NCBI GenBank assembly: GCA_943788825.1
Contig: CALSRT010000004.1
Location: 1 to 64,000 of the forward strand
DNA length: 64,000 bases
DNA from: UBA4582 sp002389265
GTDB lineage: Bacteria > Pseudomonadota > Gammaproteobacteria > Pseudomonadales > Azotimanducaceae
Direction: 5' to 3'
The notes beneath the pieces are model-generated. The model saw only the letters and a list, made by a program, of their open reading frames with translations, did no database searches and was not told where the DNA came from. The translations under genes were made by a program, and so were the position numbers. This document shows, piece after piece, positions 17,867-25,315 of this stretch; the stretch's first letter is position 1, and every line of letters begins with the position of its first letter.

Positions 17867-18547
17867 CTAATTGTCATCTAAAGTCGCACCTGAAGTCTCA
17901 CCTCCAGAGATTAGCCGGCCATACTCTTCCGGCGTTAACACGCCCCCTGCTGCCGCGGCGCGGCCCGCATCTTTGGCAGGCAGCACGTCTTGCACGGCAT
18001 CAAGGCGCTTCCAGGGTGCGACCGGGGTCTGCACATCCACTCGCGGCACAAATTGCGAGGCCTCCACCTTGTCATAACGGTGGATATACCGTGGGCAATT
18101 AACCCACACCTGCTGGATCGCCACGCGCACCACCAAGTCGGCTTCAGGGTATAGCGTCAACAGCGGGTCCTGCAGATCAATAGTGGCCCTGCCCTGCAGG
18201 CGCAGGCGGTTAGGTTGCGCCATGTCCATAAACAGGCAGCCAATATCTGGGGAACCCTGAATATTGCCCATCGACAAAAACATGCCATTGCCGTCATAAC
18301 TGGGGAACGCAATCGTCTGATCATCCACGATATGAATAAAGCCGGGATCGCCGCCCTTGTATGACACCGTCGGGCGGCCTAGATGATCGATGGTCGATAG
18401 GAAGAACATATCGCGACTGGCGATAAACGCCTGATCTGACCCATCAAGTCCCGTTTTGACGATCATCTGCTCTAGGCGGTCAGCGAGTTGAGTGGTGTCG
18501 AAGTGTTGTTGTAATTCACGATGTTGATCGCCGTAAATGTTGCTCAT
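17867..18547 (-). CDS. Pyridoxamine 5'-phosphate oxidase-fold (flavin) family protein
   Basis: 226 aa from ATG 18547. The split-barrel flavin-binding fold is recognisable (FLSTIDHLGRPTVSYKGG, then IAFPSYDGNGMFLSMGNI, and later IGCLFMDM with RLRLQGRATI). These proteins bind FMN or F420 and many have no known substrate. VNCPRYIHRYDKVE matches the C-terminal part of the longer general-stress-like members. It precedes the alpha/beta hydrolase in the same direction (77 bp gap). Confidence 0.8.
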   Translation of the reverse strand: MSNIYGDQHRELQQHFDTTQLADRLEQMIVKTGLDGSDQAFIASRDMFFLSTIDHLGRPTVSYKGGDPGFIHIVDDQTIAFPSYDGNGMFLSMGNIQGSPDIGCLFMDMAQPNRLRLQGRATIDLQDPLLTLYPEADLVVRVAIQQVWVNCPRYIHRYDKVEASQFVPRVDVQTPVAPWKRLDAVQDVLPAKDAGRAAAAGGVLTPEEYGRLISGGETSGATLDDN

Positions 18548-18773
18548 AGGATGCTCGCTGGTTGGCACTGCCGTGATAATTCGGTAATTAGCCAAAAGTA
18601 TTGCAGTTTGCTGGGTTAAAAGGAACCTGTGGCATCGCCAGGTAGCAATGATTGATGCCTCCTCACCGATTGATGTCATGCCTGTTTGTGATTAGTCTCC
18701 ACCTAACAACCCACACTTCCGCACCAGCCTGCTCAACCCGTTATGGCGTGACAGAAGTCACAGAGATTCTGGA

Positions 18774-19421
18774 ATGACGACTCAAGAGATCAAGGAATAC
18801 TATGACATCACCGCCGATCGCCAGACCCGGGCTGAGCTGTTGCAGGCGGTGGCGCTCGTTAATGAACGGGATGCATCAGTCAATAGCGCACCGAAGATAG
18901 CCATCGACTGTGGCTGCGGTGCCGGTGCCGACATCGCCTATTTGCGCAACCAAGGGTTTGTGGTGCACGGCTTCGATCTGGAGGCGGAATCCATTGCCCG
19001 TTGCAGCGCACGATTCACCGATGACGTGGATGTGCATTTATCCCAGGCAAGCTTCAACAGCTTCACCTACCCAGCGGCGGTACTGATCACGGCAGATGCG
19101 AGTCTGTTCTTTTGTCCTGTAGCCGAGTTCGATGCAGTCTGGGCAAAAATTACTACCGCGCTGATCCCCGGCGGCATCTTCTCGGGCGCGTTCCTCGGGC
19201 CGAAAGACACCATGGCCAGCCCCGATTATGACAAACAGGCATACTGGCCAGACGTGCTGACGGTGACCGAAGCGCAGCTGAAGCCAAAGTTTGCTGACTT
19301 CGATATCATCAGTTGGACCGAACACGATTTTCTGGGGCAAACGGCACAAGGCGAGCCACACCATTGGCATATCTTTGCGGTGGTTGCCAGGCACGACCTG
19401 GGCGCCGCGTCAGGGCGCTAG
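18774..19421 (+). CDS. Class I SAM-dependent methyltransferase
   Basis: 215 aa. Motif I is AIDCGCGAGADIAYL (about residues 43-57), followed by the acidic GFDLEAESI at strand 2, and LITADASLFFCP where motif IV is expected. The overall pattern is like TehB/UbiE-type small-molecule methyltransferases. It is convergent with the cupin gene and the two coding regions overlap by about 12 bp if the cupin is read through its internal stop. Confidence 0.85.
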   Translation: MTTQEIKEYYDITADRQTRAELLQAVALVNERDASVNSAPKIAIDCGCGAGADIAYLRNQGFVVHGFDLEAESIARCSARFTDDVDVHLSQASFNSFTYPAAVLITADASLFFCPVAEFDAVWAKITTALIPGGIFSGAFLGPKDTMASPDYDKQAYWPDVLTVTEAQLKPKFADFDIISWTEHDFLGQTAQGEPHHWHIFAVVARHDLGAASGR

Positions 19422-19784
19422 CGGCCGATGCTCACCGCTAGCCCCCGGGGTGATATGGACCATTTGGGTCTTGTCGAGCACATAGACCCCATGCTACTCG
19501 CCCTTTGGCCTGATACAGGCCCGGTCTGATAGCAAGATCGTCTCCTCCTCAAGCGAGTCACCGGCGATACGCAGCTTGCCAGAGACCACGCAGAGCAGCT
19601 CATCGCTATGGGGATGCATCTCACCACCATGGGGTGCATTCTCGGTCGTCATCGTGACAATCGCGACGGTCACGCCGTCTATACGTTTCGGCGCGCCAGG
19701 TTCGTTTTTTCTGGCGGAGAGGGTGAAATCGCGATAAATATCCAACGCATACTCGCGCACATCAATCGGTTCGATTTTAACCAT
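19410..19784 (-). pseudogene. Small cupin protein interrupted by an in-frame TAG
   Basis: The first 96 codons give a single cupin domain with MHPHSDELLCVVSGKLRI (metal-ligand His and Glu positions) and end at RPKGE-TAG (19494-19496). The same frame goes on as HGVYVLDKTQMVHITPG to a TGA at 19410. Cupins normally have Trp-His at this point (KGxWHxV), so the TAG most likely replaced TGG (Trp). The truncated form would lose the last strand and its His ligand. Either a pseudogene, a sequencing error, or, less likely, readthrough. The start is ATG 19784. Confidence 0.75.
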
Positions 19785-19863
19785 CCGTTGTTCTCCAGAT
19801 AGGTGTCCGTTAGGCGCCAGTCATGAGCGAGGTAGCGGCCAGTTGTCAGATCAGGTGCTGGCT

Positions 19864-21543
19864 TCAGCGTTTGCTGCCCGCCACATAGATTTCGATCACC
19901 TGCAGCTGAGCGAGATCACTGGCTGCCATGGTCAACGGGTTGTTGTCGACGATAATAAAGTCCGCGGCCTTGCCCACCGCCAGGCTACCGGTCATAGCTT
20001 CCTGGAACGCCGCATGAGCGCCCCCCAGTGTCATCGCCTGCAGTGCCTGGTTGACACTCAACGCCTGACCGGGATACCAACCCTGGGCCGGAGTGCCATC
20101 CAGCTTTTGCCGATTCACCGCGAAATACAGGGTTTCAGCCGGGGTCCATGGTTCGCCAGGCAAGTCACTGTTGATGATCAAGCGTCCACCATTGTCCAGC
20201 ACCCGCTGCCAGGCATATGCATAGTGAATACGCTGGCCGCCTAAACGATCTTCAGCCCAGGCGCTGTCGCCCATGGCATGACTGGATTGCATGGAGGAAA
20301 TAACCCCGAGCTTCGCAACCCGCTGGTAATAGTTTGGCAAGACCACCTGGGCATGCTCGATGCGCCAGCGGTGATCTTTGTTTGGGTAGGCGGCGAGTGC
20401 GTCTTCATAGATTGTCAGGGTCCTGTCGTTACCCTCATCACCAATAGCATGCACCGCCATCTGAAAACCGGTGGCAGCTGCTTGCTCAGCCAGGGCTTTG
20501 ACCGCGGCCGGCGTAATACGTTCTGTTGGGTTGGCGAGTTCCGGATGGTCACTATAGGGTGCCCGCAACATGGCAGTGCGCGAACCCAATGAGCCATCAT
20601 AAAACACCTTGACCGCGGCAATCGCCAACATGCCGTCTGGCCGTGACAAGGGCCCGCGGGAGAACCAATGTTGCATCAGCTCATCGTCATTGCCGTTGAG
20701 CATGCCATACACGCGAATCGGTAACTTGCCTTGCTCAGCGAGATGTATAAACGCTGTGACGTCACGACCATCCATACCAGCTTCATGAACACTGGTGACA
20801 CCGGCGCGCGCCATAGTATTCAGGCCGGCGATAATGGCTTGCTCGAGTTGCGCCGCATCTGCCGCTGGCACCTGACGGGTCACCAGTGCTTGCGCCAGGG
20901 TCAGCAACACGCCAGTTGGGGTGCCATCAGCGCGCCGCAGTATTTGCCCGACTTCGGGGTCGTGTGTGGTGGCATCAATTGACGCCGCCTTTAAGGCCAG
21001 GCCGTTGGCGAAACCGGCAAAGCCATGGAGTGATTCCAGATACACGGGATTGGCAGGAAATGCCGCATCCAGTGCCGCCCGATCAGGATAGCCACGGGAA
21101 GCAAACGCGCCCTCGTCCCAGCCTTGACCGATCAGCCAGGTGCCGGGCTTGGGGGTGGGGAATTTCATATGCAGGCGCTCGACCATCTCATCAACATTGA
21201 CGGTACCCACCAGATCAGCCTTGATCGCATCCATACCGAGCTCGCGTACATGGACGTGACTGTCAATAAAACCGGACATGGCGGTACGGCCAGCAAGATC
21301 AAGCTTCGCCGCGTTCGGTGCGAGTGCCTGCAGATCATTCAGATCGCCCAGGGCACTTATCACGCCCTCTTCAACCAGCATGGCCTCAACCTTTGCCTCA
21401 TCCAAAGTCAGTATCGACCCACCGAATACAAGCAGTTGGCTGGTTGCCGGCGGCGCAACGGCTGCATCTTGTTGTTGGCAACCAACAGCCAAGAGCAGCA
21501 ATGTCGCCAGCAAGGTCAGTTTTGTCACAGACATACGGATCAT
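19864..21543 (-). CDS. YtcJ-like metal-dependent amidohydrolase, lipoprotein
   Basis: 559 aa with a lipoprotein signal (LLLLAVGC, Cys22). The TIM-barrel amidohydrolase pattern is visible: SGFIDSHVHVRE (first metal ligands), SVHEAGMDG, MAVHAIGDEGNDRTL (His ligands), RIEHAQVV, and a late NSDLPGEPWTPAETL (Asp ligand). The C-terminus has the usual KAADFIIVDNNPL. This is the YtcJ/NfdA-like group, acting on N-acyl or imide compounds; here it would sit on the membrane facing the periplasm. Length is normal for the family. It ends 80 bp from the start of the interrupted cupin in the same direction. Confidence 0.88.
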   Translation of the reverse strand: MIRMSVTKLTLLATLLLLAVGCQQQDAAVAPPATSQLLVFGGSILTLDEAKVEAMLVEEGVISALGDLNDLQALAPNAAKLDLAGRTAMSGFIDSHVHVRELGMDAIKADLVGTVNVDEMVERLHMKFPTPKPGTWLIGQGWDEGAFASRGYPDRAALDAAFPANPVYLESLHGFAGFANGLALKAASIDATTHDPEVGQILRRADGTPTGVLLTLAQALVTRQVPAADAAQLEQAIIAGLNTMARAGVTSVHEAGMDGRDVTAFIHLAEQGKLPIRVYGMLNGNDDELMQHWFSRGPLSRPDGMLAIAAVKVFYDGSLGSRTAMLRAPYSDHPELANPTERITPAAVKALAEQAAATGFQMAVHAIGDEGNDRTLTIYEDALAAYPNKDHRWRIEHAQVVLPNYYQRVAKLGVISSMQSSHAMGDSAWAEDRLGGQRIHYAYAWQRVLDNGGRLIINSDLPGEPWTPAETLYFAVNRQKLDGTPAQGWYPGQALSVNQALQAMTLGGAHAAFQEAMTGSLAVGKAADFIIVDNNPLTMAASDLAQLQVIEIYVAGSKR

Positions 21544-21779
21544 TAATCACTCCCAAAATGAATCGACTGAGTCGAGAACGGCTTACCTGAATTTTGAGAC
21601 CACAAGTGAGTCATGGTCCGATGACGGTACGACTATCGTCGCCATCGCCAAGTTTTACCCCAAGCTACTGCAGTTGCAACTCCGTATCAATTCACAGCAT
21701 ACCCGGGCCCAACCATCGGTGCAGATGGCGATGACGCGTTAATTCACTGAATTTGAGGCGCCATCGCTTATTAGACAGT

Positions 21780-22331
21780 CTATTCAGTCAGCACATTTGA
21801 TACCGGCCGCATCATGATGAGATCTCGCTGGCTGTCTGCACCAAGTTGGAAAACATGCTCGCCCACCACCTCGAACCCCCAACGCCGATAAAACGACAAG
21901 GCGCGCGCGTTGTTCTCCCACACCCCGAGCCAAACCGTTTGGTGGCCGTTCGATTGAGCGTGCTCGAGACATTCGCCCATCAACATCGCACCAATACCTT
22001 GGCCAATCGCATCATCGTCCAAGTAGAGCCGTTGCAGCTCAATCGGCGCTGAACCTTTTACCGCAGCAGCCGTGCTGCCCGTTCGCATCTTCGCATACCC
22101 TATTGGTTTTTCTGCCGCGCCCAAGAACACGAGCAGGAACATATTAGCGCCGTCTGCCAGCTCATCCAGAACGCCATCAATAGAGAACGCTTCACGGACA
22201 TAGGCCTCCATGTCTTCACCTACATTCACATCGCTAAAGGCGTCACGGAATGTCTGCTCAGCGAGCACAGCTAATACTTTCGCGTCGTCTGACGTGGCTA
22301 GTCTACTACGGGGTTGGTTCGACATAAGCAT
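21780..22331 (-). CDS. GNAT family N-acetyltransferase
   Basis: 183 aa; ATG 22331 or, two codons later, ATG 22325. The acetyl-CoA binding segment is IELQRLYLDDDAIGQGIGAMLMGECLEHA (Q/G-x-x-G-x-G/A form), followed by WLGVWENNARALSFYRRWGFE, the usual beta5-alpha5 region. Substrate unknown. The Trp-rich WLGVWENN signature is common in RimI/PhnO-like acetyltransferases. Confidence 0.85.
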   Translation of the reverse strand: MLMSNQPRSRLATSDDAKVLAVLAEQTFRDAFSDVNVGEDMEAYVREAFSIDGVLDELADGANMFLLVFLGAAEKPIGYAKMRTGSTAAAVKGSAPIELQRLYLDDDAIGQGIGAMLMGECLEHAQSNGHQTVWLGVWENNARALSFYRRWGFEVVGEHVFQLGADSQRDLIMMRPVSNVLTE

Positions 22332-22379
22332 TGTGCAGAAGTCATGAGATTAGGAATCATAGCGTGGCAATCAAAGAAT

Positions 22380-22442
22380 GAAAATCGAAAATCAAAGCGC
22401 GAAAATCAAAGTGCGAAAATCAAAGTGCGAAAATCAAAAAAC
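22380..22442. repeat. 14-bp tandem repeat x4 across the stop codon of the membrane protein
   Basis: Four copies of a 14-bp unit, GAAAATCAAAGTGC, plus a partial one. On the minus strand each copy brings TGA (in CTTTGATTTT), and at 14-bp spacing these stops fall in all three frames. The gene's own stop is at 22406-22408. Confidence 0.9.
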
Positions 22443-22825
22443 AGAGAAATCGACATCAACAAACACGCCCAGCCCAACCAGACAATATAGGCCCAATCAA
22501 ACAGGCTGTTCGCTTGCCTTGAGAGCGAGAGTTGTTTTGATCCGCGCCATACGGCCCCGAGTATCAAGGGCCAGAACAGAATATGAACGCTGGTACCGAT
22601 CAGTGTTCTGCTCACTTCAGGAAATAGCATCTTGCCGATCACCAATCCCAGACCATTCAATACAAAGGCAGCCAGGATCCACCGAGCGCCAGTTTTTGAA
22701 TAGACGAAAATAATGCTGACCAGGAACGAACCCGCCATCGACTTCATCCAGATTTGGACATTCTGCGGGTACGTTGCGGTCTCTGCCTGCAGTGCGGTGA
22801 TCGCGTCGTTCATCAGGTCCAACAT
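22406..22825 (-). CDS. Small inner-membrane protein of unknown function
   Basis: 139 aa with about four hydrophobic segments (roughly residues 29-45, 48-66, 75-93 and 110-130) and an acidic N-terminus (LDLMNDAITALQAE). It looks like the family of about 140-residue proteins with a conserved IWMKSMAGSFLVS start, but no function is recognised. The last ~10 residues (DFRTLIFAL) are encoded by a tandem repeat, so the C-terminus may have drifted. Neighbouring GNAT genes lie on either side in the same direction. Confidence 0.65.
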   Translation of the reverse strand: MLDLMNDAITALQAETATYPQNVQIWMKSMAGSFLVSIIFVYSKTGARWILAAFVLNGLGLVIGKMLFPEVSRTLIGTSVHILFWPLILGAVWRGSKQLSLSRQANSLFDWAYIVWLGWACLLMSISLFFDFRTLIFAL

Positions 22826-22860
22826 GGCTGATTCTTTCGTAGGTGTTATCCACTGTCTCG

Positions 22861-23385
22861 TTACCCAGGCTCGGCTGCTGAGCGTGATGGATAGAAAGCC
22901 TCATGAAATTCAAATATTCCCTGCGGCTGTTTATTGCCCAGTAACCGCAGCATGAAATACTCACTGGGTTCATTCACTGGGCAATGTTGTTGCGCCATCT
23001 CAAAACCATGCCGTGAATAGTAACGGGGATCACCGGTGAGGATGCAACCCCAGGCGCCCATTGCTTTGATCCGCTTTAACCCGGCTTCGATCAATTCTCC
23101 TCCTATGCCCTCACCCTGGCGCTCAGGCGAGACTGAGACAGGACCCAGGGCAAACCATGTGCCTAACCTGCTGGTGATGGTCGCTGGAGAAAATGTGATC
23201 TGCCCGACGACGACAGAATCGTCAGTCGCGACCAGTGAGACACTGAGCGCCCTGATCGCCCGTAACGCATCGATGAGGTCTTGCTCATCACCACCGGCAT
23301 AGGGCTTCCCCTTGAACGCTTCTTCAGTCAACTGGTAGATTGCTGCATAGTCAGATTCAGATTCCGGGCGTATATTGATCGTCAT
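22861..23385 (-). CDS. GNAT family N-acetyltransferase, YhbS-like
   Basis: 174 aa from ATG 23385. The acetyl-CoA motif is LGPVSVSPERQGEGIGGELIEAGL, followed by GAWGCILTGDPRYYSRHGFE; the GDPxYYxRxGF element is characteristic of the YhbS group. EEAFKGKPYAGGDEQDLIDALR at the N-terminus also fits. Role unknown. Confidence 0.88.
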   Translation of the reverse strand: MTINIRPESESDYAAIYQLTEEAFKGKPYAGGDEQDLIDALRAIRALSVSLVATDDSVVVGQITFSPATITSRLGTWFALGPVSVSPERQGEGIGGELIEAGLKRIKAMGAWGCILTGDPRYYSRHGFEMAQQHCPVNEPSEYFMLRLLGNKQPQGIFEFHEAFYPSRSAAEPG

Positions 23386-23474
23386 AGGACGTTTGATCCT
23401 CTGTGCTGATGTGAACCAAGACGTTGGCAATTCCCAACCCCTGGAGGGCCTGCAGGGCGACATTGAACAGCCAA

Positions 23475-23723
23475 CTATTTGGCCCCGCCAGCTGAGAGCA
23501 TATCCATCGCTTTTCTGGCGATATCAGCATCTTTTAAACAACCGATAGCTTCAACAAAGTCGGCTGGTGCGCCTTGCTTCCGCATGCCGGTGATCAACTG
23601 ATCGATCGCATAGTCTCTGATCGACAAGTCAAAGGCCAGCACAGCCAGCAGTGTTTGCTTAACGGTCGGATCTTCCACTGCGACCTGCATCATCTTCACA
23701 AACATTTCGTTGGACAAGGCCAT
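23475..23723 (-). CDS. Small helical hypothetical protein
   Basis: 82 aa with a strong ribosome-binding site (AGGAG, 7 bases before ATG). Entirely helical in appearance (FVKMMQVAVEDPTVKQTLLAVLAFD), with no signal or metal motif. No known family is recognised. It is likely a real gene because of the RBS, codon pattern and position. Confidence 0.6.
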   Translation of the reverse strand: MALSNEMFVKMMQVAVEDPTVKQTLLAVLAFDLSIRDYAIDQLITGMRKQGAPADFVEAIGCLKDADIARKAMDMLSAGGAK

Positions 23724-24008
23724 CCGGCACTCCTCTCACCGGTTGCCCGGCAATTTGATCATTGTAGTTGGCGCAACAATTAGTCCACCTTACCTTAACC
23801 GCCAATTTACCCACGCGAAAGCGAATGTGGTTGCAGATGGCTTGTTGTACTCTCAACGGCACGCAACGGTACAATCAGCGTCAGCCTATGCAAAACGCTA
23901 AAACCTGGTAAGCCAGCCTGATCCACGCTATCTTCAGGTTTTTCTGACACTAGTTTTTCACACTCATTTTAGACTCACTTTAAACACAACTTTTTGGAGT
24001 AGCCGATC
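23724..24008. other. Intergenic region between divergent genes
   Basis: 285 bp holding divergent promoter space for the small helical protein and the serine hydrolase. Just before the latter is an AT-rich stretch with loose 11-bp repeats (ACTCATTTTAG / ACTCACTTTAA) and TGGAGT as probable RBS. Confidence 0.4.
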
Positions 24009-25178
24009 ATGCCAAGAAACAGCCGCCTGCAAACTGCCGCCCAGGGCTATATCGATCGAGAGCAATTTGCCAGCATCGAATGGCTGGTGGAAGCCAAAGG
24101 CCAGGTTCTCACCAGCGGCAAGGTTGACCCCAGTGCCGGCAGCGGCATACCCGCAGACGCCCTATACCGCATCTATTCCATGACCAAACCCATCGTCTCG
24201 GTGATGGCCCTGATGTTGATCGAGCAAGGCAGGCTGCGCCTGTATGACGCCCTGCCGCAATTTAATCCAGTGTTTGCCGGCATGCGGGTACTGCATGCCA
24301 GCGGTCGGCTTGAACCGGTTGCGCGCCCCATACTGGTAGAAGACCTGCTGACCCATCGTAGCGGGTTCAGCTATGAGTTCATTACCGGCTGCCATATTGC
24401 ACCGGGCTATGACGCCGTGGACCTGAGTAGTGATGGTAAATGCAGTCTCGACGAGATGATGACCAAACTCGCTGCCCAACCGCTGGCATTCCAGCCTGGC
24501 TCCCAGTATCGCTACAGCGTCTCTACTGATGTCCTGGCCCATGTGCTGGAGAAGGCCACGGGGCAGAGTCTTGTGAGCTTGTTGCAAGAGCACATACTCA
24601 CGCCACTGGGCATGCATGACACGGACTTCCATGTGCCTGCCGCCAAACAGGCACGTCTGATGCCGATGTATGGCGTCACTGATGTGAGCGAATTTTCATC
24701 CCTGAACCCACCGTCAGTGCAACGTTTGATCGACGCTAATGTTGAGGACATGTACCCGTCCACCGACCCGGCATTTACTCGCGGTGGCCATGGACTATAT
24801 TCCAGTCTGAGTGACTACGCTCGCTTTGCTCGCATGCTGTTGACCGGCACGACACCAGACGGTCAGATTCTTTTGTCTCGAAAAATGCTGGATATGATGA
24901 CCACCAACCGCATTCCAGACAGCCAACTGCCCCTGACCATCGGCATGAACCCATTACCGGGTTATGGCTGGGGTTTGGGTGTGCGTATCATGATGGATAC
25001 AGGCAAAGCCTTGGCTCTTACCGGCCAAGGCGAATTTGGTTGGGCCGGCGCTGCCAGCACCTACTTTTGGGTTGATCCCAAGGAGGATATGATCGGAATC
25101 ATCATGGCTCAATACCTGGGTTCGGTATTGCCCATGGCAGACGATCTGCGGACAGCTGCGTACCAGATGCTGCCGTAA
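24009..25178 (+). CDS. Serine hydrolase, beta-lactamase (class C)/EstB-like family
   Basis: 389 aa, intact. Catalytic motif SMTK has Ser57 and Lys60; the second motif is Y169-S-V; and the later GWAGAASTYFWVDP replaces the KTG box, as in EstB-type esterases of family VIII. HRSGFSYEF follows the pattern THTSGF of this family. No signal peptide, so cytoplasmic. It is a paralogue of the frameshifted gene at 5009-6281 (same YSMTKP, YS[VI][SA]TDVL and GAASTxFWxDP motifs). Substrate could be an ester or small lactone. Confidence 0.88.
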   Translation: MPRNSRLQTAAQGYIDREQFASIEWLVEAKGQVLTSGKVDPSAGSGIPADALYRIYSMTKPIVSVMALMLIEQGRLRLYDALPQFNPVFAGMRVLHASGRLEPVARPILVEDLLTHRSGFSYEFITGCHIAPGYDAVDLSSDGKCSLDEMMTKLAAQPLAFQPGSQYRYSVSTDVLAHVLEKATGQSLVSLLQEHILTPLGMHDTDFHVPAAKQARLMPMYGVTDVSEFSSLNPPSVQRLIDANVEDMYPSTDPAFTRGGHGLYSSLSDYARFARMLLTGTTPDGQILLSRKMLDMMTTNRIPDSQLPLTIGMNPLPGYGWGLGVRIMMDTGKALALTGQGEFGWAGAASTYFWVDPKEDMIGIIMAQYLGSVLPMADDLRTAAYQMLP

Positions 25179-25256
25179 AGCCAGCTGATTGACGACATAT
25201 GGCACCAATACCTGGATGATAACCAGCCCATTGAATGCACAGCGGCCTAACTGCTG

Positions 25257-25295
25257 ACACTAAAATCAGCTGACACTAACAGCTGATTTTAGTGT
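25257..25295. promoter_or_regulatory. Perfect 16-bp inverted repeat before the alpha-galactosidase
   Basis: ACACTAAAATCAGCTG and its exact complement CAGCTGATTTTAGTGT are separated by ACACTAA. A direct repeat GCTGACACTAA overlaps the left arm and loop. The structure ends 20 bases before the ATG of the GH36 gene. No T-tract follows, so an operator or an mRNA leader hairpin is more likely than a terminator. Confidence 0.6.
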
Positions 25296-25315
25296 ACTAA
25301 CCGGAAAATCGAAAC

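Noticed and set aside
22380..22442. Possible CRISPR or iteron array
   Set aside because: Units are 14 bp with no spacers and only four copies; placed on a stop codon. None of the tandem arrays in the window has repeat-spacer form.
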